This document shows, piece by piece, positions 16,888-26,349 of a DNA stretch of 64,000 bases (position 1 is the stretch's first letter; the number at the start of each line of letters is the position of its first letter). Below the pieces are notes generated by a model, which was given only the letters and a program-made list of their open reading frames with translations, had not been told where the DNA came from and made no database searches. The translations under genes and the position numbers were made by a program. The stretch lies in NCBI GenBank assembly GCA_948471205.1, contig CAOKRT010000007.1, positions 35,195-99,194 of the forward strand, read 5' to 3'. Source of the stretch: an uncultured Oscillospiraceae bacterium. Lineage in GTDB: Bacteria; Bacillota; Clostridia; Oscillospirales; Acutalibacteraceae.

Positions 16888-19515
16888 TTAAAGCTCTGCG
16901 GATTTTTTCTTTAAATCATAAAGCGTCTGCATAGCTTCAATCGGCGTTAATGTATTTACATCAATGGTTTTAAGTATTTCAATAATTTCATTTCTGCCGT
17001 TTACCGAGAAATTAAACTGAACCTCGTCTTCTTCCTCTTCCAAAACGGCTGATTCGGCCTTGAATTCTATATCAATCTTATTCTGCTCAAGCTCTTTAAG
17101 AATAACCTTTGCACGTTTAACAACAGAATCGGGTACTCCTGCAAGCTTTGCAACCTCAATACCAAAGCTTTCATCTGCACCGCCTTTGACAATTCTGCGA
17201 AGAAACGTGATATCATCGCCGCGTTTTTTAACGGCAATTGAATAGTTATTCACACCGTTCAGCATGCCTTCCATTGCCGTAAGTTCATGATAATGTGTTG
17301 CAAAAAGCGATTTTGCGCCAAGCGTTTTCTTTTTGCACACAAATTCAAGCACCGCACGGGCAATGCTCATTCCGTCAAAGGTAGATGTACCCCTTCCTAT
17401 TTCATCCAGAATAATAAGACTGTTTTCCGTTGCATTTTTAAGAATAGAGGCTACTTCGTTCATTTCAACCATAAATGTAGACTGACCTGTTGCCAAATCG
17501 TCAGATGCGCCCACTCTTGTAAATACAGCATCAACTATACATATATTGGCAGATTTTGCAGGAACAAACGAACCTATCTGCGAAAGCAGAACAATCAGGG
17601 CAATCTGGCGCATATAAGTTGATTTGCCCGCCATATTCGGTCCGGTAATGATTGCGCATCTGTTTTCTTCTTTATCCAGCACCGTATCATTCGGAACAAA
17701 CGGTGCTCCGTTAAGCAAAGCCTCAACAACAGGATGTCTGCCGTCCTTAATATCAATCATTCCGTTTGTATTTATCTGCGGACACACATAATTGTTGTTT
17801 ACGGCAACATCGGCAAGCCCGGCAAGCACATCAAGCACTGCAAGCGCCTTTGCTGTTGCATGAAGCCTGTCCACCTCTGCACTTACGGTTTCGCGTACGG
17901 AACAGAACACTTCATATTCAAGCGCAACCACTCTGTCCTTTGCACCGAGAATTCTTCCTTCAAGTTCTTTAAGTTCTTGTGTTATAAATCTTTCACCGTT
18001 TGTCAGCGTCTGTTTTCTTATGTAATGTTCGGGCACAAGATCTTTATATAAATTCGTAACCTCAATATAGTATCCGAAAACCCTGTTATAACCAACTTTA
18101 AGTTTTGGAATGCCCGTTTTTTCCCTCTCAGCCGCCTCAATTTCGGTAAGCACACCCGAACCGTCGTTCATAATTTTGCGCAGACCGTCTATTTCTTCGT
18201 TAAAACCTTCTTTAATAATTCCGCCCTCTCTTAATGTGAACGGAGGGTTTTCATCAATCGCTTTGTCTATAAGCGCTTCAACATCCGTGAGCAAATCAAT
18301 ATTCTTTTCAATATCCTTTAACAGGGCAGATGTGCAGCCGGCAATTTCCGCTTTTATTTCCGGCAGGCGGCTTATTGTATTCTGCAGGGATTTCAATTCC
18401 TTTGCATTAACCGTGCCGTATGCAATACGGGACATAAGTCTTTCCATATCGTTTATACCTGCAAGCGAAGTTCTTATTTTATCACGCATAACAGGGCTGT
18501 CTGCAAGTTCACCCACAGCATTCTGCCGCTTTGTGATTTTCTGAACAGACATCAGCGGTCTTTCAAGCCAGCTTCTTATCATACGCTTGCCCATAGCGGT
18601 TTTGGTTTTATCTATAACCCATAACAGCGAATGCTTTTTTTCACCGCTCATCATAGATTTTGTAAGCTCCAGATTACGCCTTGCGCTTATATCAAGCTTC
18701 ATAAACTCTTCTTTATCAAAAAAGTCTATATCTGCCGGCGCTTCAAGCGCATCCTTTTTCTGAACCTCTTTAAGATAATCAATTACAGCACCCAGTGCGC
18801 CGACAGCCGTTTTGCTGTGACCGATGGAAAGCGAATCAATTTCTTCTTTTTTCAGTGTTTCAAGAATAACATTGGCCGCTTCGTCAAAATCAAATTTAAT
18901 ATCGTCTAAAAGCTGCAATTCTGCAGAAAGACGCTGTTTTGTAAAATCGGCAATATCATTAAAATCCAACGCTGCCGAATTTACGATTATTTCTTTTGGC
19001 TGATATGTTGAAAGCTGATTGATTATCTGCTCCTGCACATCATCGCCGTTCACAACCGTGATATGAAATTCACAGGTGGAAACATCTGCAAAACAAAGAC
19101 CCGTTTCCTTTTCGCCTTTGCATATGGAACACAGATAATTATTTACCGTATCATCCAGCATATTGCTTTCAATTACCGTGCCCGGTGTTATGATTCTTAT
19201 GACATCTCTTTTAACAAGTCCTTTCGCCTGCTTAGGGTCCTCAACCTGTTCGCATATTGCAACCTTATAACCCCTTGCAACAAGCCTGGCAATATAATTA
19301 TCTGCCGAATGAAAAGGCACGCCGCACATCGGTGCCCGCTCTTCCATTCCGCACTCCTTGCCCGTAAGCACAAGATCCAGCTCCTCGGATGCAGTTTTTG
19401 CATCGTCAAAAAACATCTCATAAAAATCACCGAGGCGGAAAAACAGCAGCATTCCCGGATATTTACTTTTAATTTCAAAATACTGTGCCATCATAGGCGA
19501 TAATCCTTTTGCCAT
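16888..19515 (-). CDS. mutS: DNA mismatch repair protein MutS
   Basis: Mismatch recognition ATPase. The N-terminal mismatch-binding domain carries GDFYEMFFDDA (the Phe-x-Glu motif), and the C-terminal ATPase has TGPNMAGKSTYMRQ (Walker A), LDEIGRGTSTFDG (Walker B) and ATHYHEL. At 875 aa it is a full-length MutS1. It is followed by mutL and preceded by ylbF with a 34-bp gap. Confidence 0.98.
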   Translation of the reverse strand: MAKGLSPMMAQYFEIKSKYPGMLLFFRLGDFYEMFFDDAKTASEELDLVLTGKECGMEERAPMCGVPFHSADNYIARLVARGYKVAICEQVEDPKQAKGLVKRDVIRIITPGTVIESNMLDDTVNNYLCSICKGEKETGLCFADVSTCEFHITVVNGDDVQEQIINQLSTYQPKEIIVNSAALDFNDIADFTKQRLSAELQLLDDIKFDFDEAANVILETLKKEEIDSLSIGHSKTAVGALGAVIDYLKEVQKKDALEAPADIDFFDKEEFMKLDISARRNLELTKSMMSGEKKHSLLWVIDKTKTAMGKRMIRSWLERPLMSVQKITKRQNAVGELADSPVMRDKIRTSLAGINDMERLMSRIAYGTVNAKELKSLQNTISRLPEIKAEIAGCTSALLKDIEKNIDLLTDVEALIDKAIDENPPFTLREGGIIKEGFNEEIDGLRKIMNDGSGVLTEIEAAEREKTGIPKLKVGYNRVFGYYIEVTNLYKDLVPEHYIRKQTLTNGERFITQELKELEGRILGAKDRVVALEYEVFCSVRETVSAEVDRLHATAKALAVLDVLAGLADVAVNNNYVCPQINTNGMIDIKDGRHPVVEALLNGAPFVPNDTVLDKEENRCAIITGPNMAGKSTYMRQIALIVLLSQIGSFVPAKSANICIVDAVFTRVGASDDLATGQSTFMVEMNEVASILKNATENSLIILDEIGRGTSTFDGMSIARAVLEFVCKKKTLGAKSLFATHYHELTAMEGMLNGVNNYSIAVKKRGDDITFLRRIVKGGADESFGIEVAKLAGVPDSVVKRAKVILKELEQNKIDIEFKAESAVLEEEEDEVQFNFSVNGRNEIIEILKTIDVNTLTPIEAMQTLYDLKKKSAEL

Positions 19516-19549
19516 TGCTTTTCCTCCTCAATAAAAATTAATCAGTCAA

Positions 19550-19960
19550 TCAGTGGCATCCGCCGCAGGTTGAACAATTGTGTGTGCAGTTTTCTTCCGG
19601 AATTTCACAGGTTGCCGGATCCTGTCCGTCAAAGAACAAACCGATCATTTTGCTGATGTATTGTGCCATTTCCTCCATCTGTGCAGCGGCAGCAGAATAT
19701 TTTTCCATGTTTTCGTTTTTCATAATCTCTTCATACAGGTTCTGATACTGCTGCTGAAGCTCTGCAATTCTGTCCTTATCTGCTTCGTCTGCCTTTCCGG
19801 CTTCCTGCTGATATTTGAGAGAAAGAAGCTGAAGCTCCTGCATTTTCTCCTGAAGTGATTTGTCTGCATCATTTGCAGCGGCAGCAGCCTGAAGCGCTGC
19901 GAAGCGTGAATCTGCCTGGATTTCTTTTCCAAGTTCGCGAAGTGCTGATTCTAAACTCAT
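19550..19960 (-). CDS. YlbF/RicF-family protein with cysteine-rich tail
   Basis: The 136-aa helical protein (DUF964) resembles YlbF/YmcA. It ends in a compact cluster CTHNCSTCGGCH, compatible with metal or Fe-S ligation. In B. subtilis the RicA-RicF-RicT complex (YmcA-YlbF-YaaT) carries iron-sulfur clusters and influences RNA maturation and differentiation; the Cys tail points to the YlbF/RicF side of the family. The start overlaps the miaB stop by 4 bp. The link with the Fe-S enzyme MiaB is suggestive, not proof of function. Confidence 0.85.
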   Translation of the reverse strand: MSLESALRELGKEIQADSRFAALQAAAAANDADKSLQEKMQELQLLSLKYQQEAGKADEADKDRIAELQQQYQNLYEEIMKNENMEKYSAAAAQMEEMAQYISKMIGLFFDGQDPATCEIPEENCTHNCSTCGGCH

Positions 19961-21396
19961 AATTGATTCCTTTCCATTTCGCCTTTTAAAACATAAGTTA
20001 AAGGCTCTGTTACTTTAATTTTCTGAAAAGTGCCGATAAGATTTTCGTCACCCTCAAATTCTATAATCAAATTGCCGTCTGTTCTGGCAGCAATATAATT
20101 ATCACCCAATTTGCCCTTGCCGTAAACAAAACATTTAAAAAGCCGGCCGGCATTCTTTTTCATATTTTCGGCAGAAATTGTTTCCTGCAGGTCGGTAAGT
20201 TCCTTAAACCATCTGCCCTTTTCCTCTGCCGATACCGGATCGGGCATTTCTGCAGCAGGCGTTCCCTTTCTCGGGGAATAAATAAATGTAAACAGGGAAG
20301 TAAACTTCACTTCGCTTACAAGCGAAAGCGTATCTCTGAACTCCTCATATGTTTCACCCGGAAAACCCACAATGACATCCGAAGTAATGGAAAGCGCATC
20401 GCCCATAAGCTCTTTTGCATAATGAATAAGTTCAAGATATTTTGCTCTGTCATAATGGCGGTTCATTGCTTTAAGTACTCTGTCATTTCCGCTTTGGAAC
20501 GGAAGATGCAGATGCTTCGCAATTTTTTCACAGCCTGCCATTGTTTCGATAAGTTCTTTCGTGCAGTCTTTCGGGTGGCTGGTCATAAATCTGATTCTGA
20601 AATCACCGTCAAGCTCCGCAATGCTTTTTAAAAGCTGTGCAAAAGACACACGGGGCGCCAGATCCTTTCCGTAGGAATTAACATTCTGCCCCAGCAGCGT
20701 AATTTCCTTGTAACCGCTTTCTATAAGTTCTTTCGCTTCGGCAATAACATCTGCCGCTTCTCTGCTTCTTTCGCGACCTCTTACATAAGGCACAATACAA
20801 TACGAGCAGAAATTGTTGCAGCCGTACATAATGGGAATCCACGCTTTTTTGTCGTTATCACGAAGAACGGGCACGCCCTCTGCAATTGCGCCGTCCATAT
20901 CGGGAAGTTCAAAAACACGTTTTTTTCTTGTAAGCGTACTGTAAAGAAGTTCCGGCAGTCTGTAAACAACATGGGTTCCGAAAACAAGATCAACAAACGG
21001 AAAGCTCTGCCTGATTTTATCTGCAATGTGCTGCTGCTGCATCATACATCCGCAGCAAGCTATTATAACATCCGGATTTTCACGTTTATAGGATTTAAGC
21101 ATTCCCACATTTCCGAATACTCGGTCCTCAGCATGCTCCCTTACGGCGCATGTATTGAATATAATTAATTTTGCCTCTGTTCTTTCTTCCGTAAAGCTGT
21201 AGCCTATTTGACTGAGCATGCCTTTTATATGCTCACTGTCTGCCACATTTTGCTGGCAGCCGTAAGTAACAACACATGCAAGCGGCTTTTTTTGATATCT
21301 TTTTGAAATAACAGAAGCAGCCTTTTCACAGTATTCACGCTGTTTTTCCATTTCTGTTTTACTTACAACAGCCGTTTTTCTTTTGCTTTCTTCCAT
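19957..21396 (-). CDS. miaB: tRNA-2-methylthio-N6-dimethylallyladenosine synthase
   Basis: Radical-SAM methylthiotransferase acting on i6A37 of tRNA. The N-terminal MTTase domain has TYGCQQNVADSE, FNTCAVREHAEDR and ACCGCMMQQ (auxiliary cluster Cys); the radical-SAM motif is GCNNFCSYCIVPYVRGRE; a TRAM domain follows at the C-terminus. The ATG at 21396 with GAGGAGA six bases upstream replaces a longer start lacking a ribosome site, giving 479 aa. It is the first gene of the cluster running to ileS. Confidence 0.97.
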   Translation of the reverse strand: MEESKRKTAVVSKTEMEKQREYCEKAASVISKRYQKKPLACVVTYGCQQNVADSEHIKGMLSQIGYSFTEERTEAKLIIFNTCAVREHAEDRVFGNVGMLKSYKRENPDVIIACCGCMMQQQHIADKIRQSFPFVDLVFGTHVVYRLPELLYSTLTRKKRVFELPDMDGAIAEGVPVLRDNDKKAWIPIMYGCNNFCSYCIVPYVRGRERSREAADVIAEAKELIESGYKEITLLGQNVNSYGKDLAPRVSFAQLLKSIAELDGDFRIRFMTSHPKDCTKELIETMAGCEKIAKHLHLPFQSGNDRVLKAMNRHYDRAKYLELIHYAKELMGDALSITSDVIVGFPGETYEEFRDTLSLVSEVKFTSLFTFIYSPRKGTPAAEMPDPVSAEEKGRWFKELTDLQETISAENMKKNAGRLFKCFVYGKGKLGDNYIAARTDGNLIIEFEGDENLIGTFQKIKVTEPLTYVLKGEMERNQL

Positions 21397-21436
21397 TATT
21401 TCTCTCCTCTGAATATAAAAACCCATAATATGCTTC

Positions 21437-21465
21437 ATTATATCAAACACAAGCCGTTTATTCAA
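21437..21465 (-). promoter_or_regulatory. Putative sigma-A promoter of the miaB-mutSL-ileS cluster
   Basis: Minus strand: TTGAAT (21460-21465), 17-bp spacer, perfect TATAAT (21437-21442), about 40 bases upstream of the miaB ATG. Confidence 0.7.
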
Positions 21466-21524
21466 TAACTATTTTATTAATTTATATTAAATATTTAATA
21501 TATAACGTGTGTATAATATAATTA

Positions 21525-21553
21525 TTGCAATTATTCTTTTAAAGTGGTAAAAT
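21525..21553 (+). promoter_or_regulatory. Putative promoter of malQ
   Basis: TTGCAA (21525-21530), 17-bp spacer, TAAAAT (21548-21553), ending 20 bases before the malQ ATG. A TATAAT also occurs at 21512-21517 but without a good -35. Confidence 0.5.
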
Positions 21554-21573
21554 CTGCATATTGAGGTGATTTC

Positions 21574-23091
21574 ATGCTAAAAAAAAGAGGTGCAGGCGTT
21601 CTTTTTCACATAAGTTCTATGCCCTCTCCTTACGGAGTAGGTGTTTTCGGAAAAAGCACAAAGGATTTTATAGATAAAATCTGCGATATGGGATTTACTT
21701 ACTGGCAGGTGCTGCCGTTTAACCCCACAGATAATTCAAACAGTCCTTACTGTTCGCCAAGCGCATTTGCCGGCAATTATCTTTTTATCAACCCCGAAAC
21801 ACTTTATGACATGGGTCTGATATCCGATAAAGATTTGCATTCCAATATTTATAACGGTTCGCCGTATACGGCAGATTATGAATTTGCCACTGAAAAAAGG
21901 CTTGCCGTGCTGAAAAAAGCCTTCTGTAATATTACAGAGAGTATATCAAAAGAAATACAAAACTTCGAAACAGAAAATCCATGGCTGAACGATTATGCCG
22001 TTTTCATGGCAGTAAAGGATGCCGAGGGCGGCAAGCCATGGTGGCAGTGGAGCAAAACGCATTCACATCGCAATTCCTGTATGAAAGAAATTTCCATGCT
22101 TGAAAAAGATATTTCTTTCTGGAAATTCGTTCAGTATATTTTCTTCAGACAGTGGTTTGAAATAAAAGAGTATGCCAATTCAAAAGGCATTGCAGTGATA
22201 GGTGATATGCCAATCTATGTTGCGATGGACAGCGTGGATGTGTGGGCAAACCTGCCGCTGTTTTTAATAGACGAAAAAACACTGAAACCCGAAAAGGTAG
22301 CAGGTGTTCCGCCTGATTACTTCAGCGAGGACGGTCAGCTTTGGGGCAATCCCATATATGATTGGAAAAAAATGAAAAAAGACGGCTATTCCTGGTGGCT
22401 TTCAAGACTTGCTACCGCGCTGAAAACATATGACGTAGTAAGAATAGACCATTTCCGTGCCTTTGCCAGCTACTGGGAGGTGCCTGCAGATTCCGAAACA
22501 GCCAAAACAGGCGAGTGGAAAGAAGGTCCGAAAATGGATTTCTTTTCCAAAGTATTTGAAACCTTTCCGGATGCACCGATTATAGCAGAGGACCTTGGCA
22601 GCTTCGGCGAAGATGTTGTTAAACTGCTTGAAGACACGGGATTTCCCGGAATGAAGGTTGTGCAGTTTGGCTTTGACCCGAATGCAGATTCCGGCCATAT
22701 GCCGCACAATGCGGTGCCCAACAGCATAAACTATGTTGGCACACATGATAATAATACCATTTTGGGCTGGCTGTGGGAAGCAAGCGAAGAGGAAAGAAAA
22801 TTTGCGCTTGAATACACAGGCTTCAGCGGCGATAACTGGGGCGACGGCGGATATTACAGCCAAAGCTGCAGAAAGATCATAGAAGCTGTTTGGAAAAGCG
22901 CATCCAATGTTGCCGTAATTTCTTTTCAGGATATGTGCGGATTCGGTTCCGATGCAAGAATGAATATTCCGGGCGTGCCCGATAAAAACTGGCGCTTCCG
23001 AACCACCGAGGACACGCTTAACAGCATTGATTTCCGTTATTTCAGGCATATAAATTCAATTTTCAGAAGAATGTATCCTGTTTTTGATTAA
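21574..23091 (+). CDS. malQ: 4-alpha-glucanotransferase (amylomaltase, GH77)
   Basis: Transfers alpha-1,4-glucan segments in maltodextrin and glycogen metabolism. The 505-aa protein has the GH77 motifs GDMPIYVAMDSVDVW, VRIDHFRAFASYWEVPA (nucleophile Asp), IIAEDLG (acid/base Glu) and YVGTHDNNT (transition-state Asp). GAGGTGAT precedes the ATG. No other maltodextrin gene is adjacent. Confidence 0.97.
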   Translation: MLKKRGAGVLFHISSMPSPYGVGVFGKSTKDFIDKICDMGFTYWQVLPFNPTDNSNSPYCSPSAFAGNYLFINPETLYDMGLISDKDLHSNIYNGSPYTADYEFATEKRLAVLKKAFCNITESISKEIQNFETENPWLNDYAVFMAVKDAEGGKPWWQWSKTHSHRNSCMKEISMLEKDISFWKFVQYIFFRQWFEIKEYANSKGIAVIGDMPIYVAMDSVDVWANLPLFLIDEKTLKPEKVAGVPPDYFSEDGQLWGNPIYDWKKMKKDGYSWWLSRLATALKTYDVVRIDHFRAFASYWEVPADSETAKTGEWKEGPKMDFFSKVFETFPDAPIIAEDLGSFGEDVVKLLEDTGFPGMKVVQFGFDPNADSGHMPHNAVPNSINYVGTHDNNTILGWLWEASEEERKFALEYTGFSGDNWGDGGYYSQSCRKIIEAVWKSASNVAVISFQDMCGFGSDARMNIPGVPDKNWRFRTTEDTLNSIDFRYFRHINSIFRRMYPVFD

Positions 23092-23097
23092 CAATAT

Positions 23098-23158
23098 TAA
23101 AACTCCCTCATAGAATGTTATGAAGTTATCTTCAAATATTCTGTAAAGGAGTTTTTTT
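23098..23158 (+). terminator. Terminator-like hairpin containing the next gene's ribosome site
   Basis: AAAACTCC at ~23098-23105 pairs with GGAGTTTT near 23149-23156; inner segments AGAAT/ATTCT and GAAG/CTTC add to the stem, and a run of seven T follows. The distal arm includes AAAGGAG, the Shine-Dalgarno of the gene starting at 23160. The structure can therefore end malQ transcription and also hide that ribosome site. Confidence 0.65.
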
Positions 23159-23159
23159 A

Positions 23160-23972
23160 ATGGCTGATATTCCAAGCGAAAGACAAATAAATGAAGCAGT
23201 CTGCATTGACACAAAGCGAATTTATGACAGTTGTGTTTCAAAAGATTGTCTGGAAGATTTAAGAGTTACATTTTTCTGCCGCAGCCAGCGTCTTATAGAC
23301 GATGCGGTAACGGTTAAATGCCGTGAATGTGAAATCACATCCGTTTCCATTGATGTTGAGGAGGTGCCGTTTAACAGGGGCTATTACAGCGTGGATATAA
23401 CATTTTATTTCCGCCTTTGCTTCGATACTTATTCTGCACCGTGCACCACACCGGAGGTGGCAGTGGGCTTTGCGCAGTTTACCAAAAAGTGTATACTTTA
23501 CGGTTCAGACGGCAATGTGAAAATATTCACATCCAATCCGATAAATGAAGACCGTGACTGCCCGGAAGCACCGCAGTATTCAAATCCTACGGCAAAAGTG
23601 CAGGCAGTGGATCCGGTTATTCTTTCATGCGATGTGATTGACGCATGTGACTGCAGCATTCCGATTTGCTCATCCTTCCCGCAGTCTATTTTAAACAATA
23701 TTTCAGACAGTATTCCAAGCGCAGGCTCTTCAAGAGCTGTACTTGTAACACTCGGTCTTTTCAGTATTGTTCAGATGGAGCGCGACGTACAGATGCTGAT
23801 TCCGGCATATGATTACTGTATTCCTGAAAGAGAATGCTGCTGCAACACACAAAATCCATGTGAAACCTTCCAGTCAATCGATTTTCCGGTTGATGAATTC
23901 TTCCCTCCGGAAAGAGATAATTCACCCTCCTGCGGCTGTTCGGCAAAAACAGATAGCACAGATGCAGACTAA
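23160..23972 (+). CDS. Cysteine-rich conserved hypothetical protein
   Basis: The 270-aa soluble protein has roughly 20 cysteines, no signal peptide and no membrane helix. Recognisable stretches are YDSCVSKDCLEDLRVTF, VTVKCRECEITSVSIDVEEVPFNRG and FTKKCILYGSDGNVKIF, followed by a CDVIDACDCSIPIC region and a CCC/CGC-bearing acidic tail. I recall similar proteins as conserved hypotheticals in spore-forming Clostridia, where Cys-rich proteins often belong to spore coats; that role is inference only. The Cys spacing could also bind metal. Translation starts right after the hairpin at 23098-23158. Confidence 0.75.
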   Translation: MADIPSERQINEAVCIDTKRIYDSCVSKDCLEDLRVTFFCRSQRLIDDAVTVKCRECEITSVSIDVEEVPFNRGYYSVDITFYFRLCFDTYSAPCTTPEVAVGFAQFTKKCILYGSDGNVKIFTSNPINEDRDCPEAPQYSNPTAKVQAVDPVILSCDVIDACDCSIPICSSFPQSILNNISDSIPSAGSSRAVLVTLGLFSIVQMERDVQMLIPAYDYCIPERECCCNTQNPCETFQSIDFPVDEFFPPERDNSPSCGCSAKTDSTDAD

Positions 23973-23980
23973 ATAAAAAA

Positions 23981-24013
23981 TGCTTCTCCGAAGGGAGAAG
24001 CATTTTCTTTATT
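23981..24013 (+). terminator. Intrinsic terminator after the Cys-rich gene
   Basis: TGCTTCTCC (23981-23989) and GGAGAAGCA (23994-24002) form a perfect 9-bp stem with a GAAG loop, followed by TTTTCTTTATT. Confidence 0.9.
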
Positions 24014-24056
24014 GTATTTATACATACCGCGGCGGCAAAATAAAAATTAATTCTGT

Positions 24057-26273
24057 TTAAAGTTTTTCTAATTTTGCAAAATTTGCCATAAGCTTTTTTG
24101 TTCCTGCACGGTCAAACGCAACCTCCAGCAAATTGTCATTTCCCATAGGTGTGCAGGAAAGCACAAGTCCTGTGCCGAATGTTTTATGCCTTACCGTATC
24201 TCCGGCACTGTATGTAACACCTGTATTGACGGAAGCACCGCCAACCTGACCGAATTTATGTGCGGCAGAAGAGTTGGCTCTGTTTGCCACGGTTTCAGTC
24301 CGTCCAAAGCCCGAACCGCCGGTTCTTGCCGATGAAAAACTGCTTCTGGCCGAATAAACATCAACCGTTATATCTTCTGTTACGCCAACAGGAATTTCAC
24401 GCAGAAAGCGTGACGCCATGTTTCTGTTTGTGGTTCCGTAAAGCATTCGCTGCCGTGCATTTATAAGATAAATCTTTTCTCTGGCTCTTGTAATGCCCAC
24501 ATAGGCAAGGCGACGTTCCTCTTCCAAATCATCCTCACTGTAAATAGACTGATTGCCCGGAAAAATACCTTCTTCCATTCCCGGAATAAATACAACAGGA
24601 AATTCAAGTCCTTTTGCGGCATGAAGCGTCATAAGCACAACGCAGTCCTCTTCCGAATTATAAGAATCAATATCCGAAACAAGCGCAACATCTTCCAGAA
24701 AATCCGAAAGCTGGAAATCTTCTTCCTCTTCCTGATATCTGATAAACATAGATGAAAGTTCGTTTATATTATTCTTTCTGTCCTCTTCTGTTTCGGGGTC
24801 TTCAGCAAGATATTCAAAATATTTGGTTTCACTGATGATTTCCTGAAGTAAATCCGAAAGCGGGATTTTTTCATCAAGCAGCTTTTGAAAATGCTTTATC
24901 ATCCCGGCAAAGCCCTGCAATTTTCCTGCAGAACGAAGCGTTTTCTGAAATTCATCGCTTCTTTCGCATACTTCAAACGCCGAAATACCGAGCCCGGTTG
25001 AAATTTCCATTATATTTGCAAACATGGTATCGCCGATACCGCGTTTTGGTACATTAATAATTCTCTGAAGCCTTACATTATCCGAAGAATTATTGATAAC
25101 AGCAAAATAAGAAATAATATCCTTGATTTCCTTACGGTCAAAGAAACGGTTACCCCCGATTATTTTATGTGGAATGCCGCTTTTTGTAAGCGTAATTTCA
25201 AGATTTCGGGACTGTGCATTTGTTCTGTATAAAACAGCATGGTCGCTCATTTTTCTTCCGTTTTTAACATTTTTCAGAATTTCTTCTGCAATAAAAACGG
25301 ATTCCTCGGCTTCGCTGTTTACAGTATTCAAAACAATTTTTTCGCCTGCGCCGGCGGCAGTCCAAAGGCTTTTGCCCTTTCTGTTTTTATTGTTTGAAAT
25401 AACTGCGTTTGCCCCGTCAAGTATATTCTGTGTTGAGCGGTAGTTCTGTTCAAGCCTTATTACCTTGGCATTGCTGAACTGCTGTTCAAAGGAAAGAATA
25501 TTCTCAATGGTTGCGCCTCTGAAACGGTAAATACTTTGGTCATCATCCCCCACAACGCAAATATTTTTGTAACCGCCTGCAAGCAGGGAAACAAGAACAT
25601 ACTGTGCATGCGAGGTATCCTGATATTCGTCTACCATAACATATTTAAACTGATTCTGATAAAACTCTCTTACGTCATCATTTTCCTGCAGAAGCTTAAC
25701 AGCATTGAAAATCATATCATCAAAATCCATTGCATCGGATTTAAGCAGTTCCTTCTGATACATTTCATAGCAGTCTGCTATTTTTGATTTTCTGAAATCA
25801 TTAACCGCTTCTTTTTTATACTCACTGTAATCAATCAAACTGTCCTTTGCCCTGCTGATTTCATTTAAAATAGATTTATGATGAATAATTTTATCTGTTA
25901 TGCCAAGCGATTTCTGGCAATGCTTCATAACTCTTTTCTGATCATCTGTATCATAGATTGTAAAATGACTGCTGTAGCCCAATCTTTCGCCGTAACGTCT
26001 TAAAATTCTGCCGCAGCAGGTATGAAAGGTGTGTGCCCAGATACTTGCCGCTTCTTCTCCTATTGCATGCACAAGCCGTTCCCTTATCTCCCCGGCGGCC
26101 TTGTTTGTGAAGGTTATTGCCAGCACCTGCCATGGCAGGGCCAGCCCGCTTTCAATAATGTGCTGCACACGGTTTACAAGCACGGTTGTTTTTCCCGAAC
26201 CTGCACCGGCAAGAATAAGAAGCGGTCCCTGTGTGCAATCAACAGCCTGCTGCTGCATTTCATTCAGTGCCAT
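24057..26273 (-). CDS. pcrA: ATP-dependent DNA helicase PcrA/UvrD
   Basis: SF1A 3'-5' helicase for repair and rolling-circle replication. Motifs in order: Q-motif LNEMQQQAVDC, Walker A LAGAGSGKTT, VDEYQDT, GDDDQSIYRFRGA, EQNYRST, TLHAAKGLEFPVVF and VGITRAREK. The C-terminus holds the Tudor-like segment with VRHKTFGTGLV that contacts RNA polymerase in PcrA. At 738 aa it has the usual PcrA length. Confidence 0.96.
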   Translation of the reverse strand: MALNEMQQQAVDCTQGPLLILAGAGSGKTTVLVNRVQHIIESGLALPWQVLAITFTNKAAGEIRERLVHAIGEEAASIWAHTFHTCCGRILRRYGERLGYSSHFTIYDTDDQKRVMKHCQKSLGITDKIIHHKSILNEISRAKDSLIDYSEYKKEAVNDFRKSKIADCYEMYQKELLKSDAMDFDDMIFNAVKLLQENDDVREFYQNQFKYVMVDEYQDTSHAQYVLVSLLAGGYKNICVVGDDDQSIYRFRGATIENILSFEQQFSNAKVIRLEQNYRSTQNILDGANAVISNNKNRKGKSLWTAAGAGEKIVLNTVNSEAEESVFIAEEILKNVKNGRKMSDHAVLYRTNAQSRNLEITLTKSGIPHKIIGGNRFFDRKEIKDIISYFAVINNSSDNVRLQRIINVPKRGIGDTMFANIMEISTGLGISAFEVCERSDEFQKTLRSAGKLQGFAGMIKHFQKLLDEKIPLSDLLQEIISETKYFEYLAEDPETEEDRKNNINELSSMFIRYQEEEEDFQLSDFLEDVALVSDIDSYNSEEDCVVLMTLHAAKGLEFPVVFIPGMEEGIFPGNQSIYSEDDLEEERRLAYVGITRAREKIYLINARQRMLYGTTNRNMASRFLREIPVGVTEDITVDVYSARSSFSSARTGGSGFGRTETVANRANSSAAHKFGQVGGASVNTGVTYSAGDTVRHKTFGTGLVLSCTPMGNDNLLEVAFDRAGTKKLMANFAKLEKL

Positions 26274-26304
26274 CTATTTCATCTCCTGTTCAAATAATTA
26301 AGTG

Positions 26305-26338
26305 ATAAAAAAGGGTGCCACGGTGAGTGACACCCTTT
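26305..26338 (-). terminator. Terminator after the decarboxylase beta-subunit gene
   Basis: AAGGGTGCCAC (26311-26321) pairs with GTGACACCCTT (26327-26337) with one wobble. On the minus strand six T follow. Confidence 0.85.
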
Positions 26339-26349
26339 TGATTTGTAAA

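Noticed and set aside
22402-23049. 215-codon minus-strand frame inside malQ
   Set aside because: It is fully antisense to clear GH77 motifs, has no ribosome site and no recognisable domain; a shadow of malQ codon bias.
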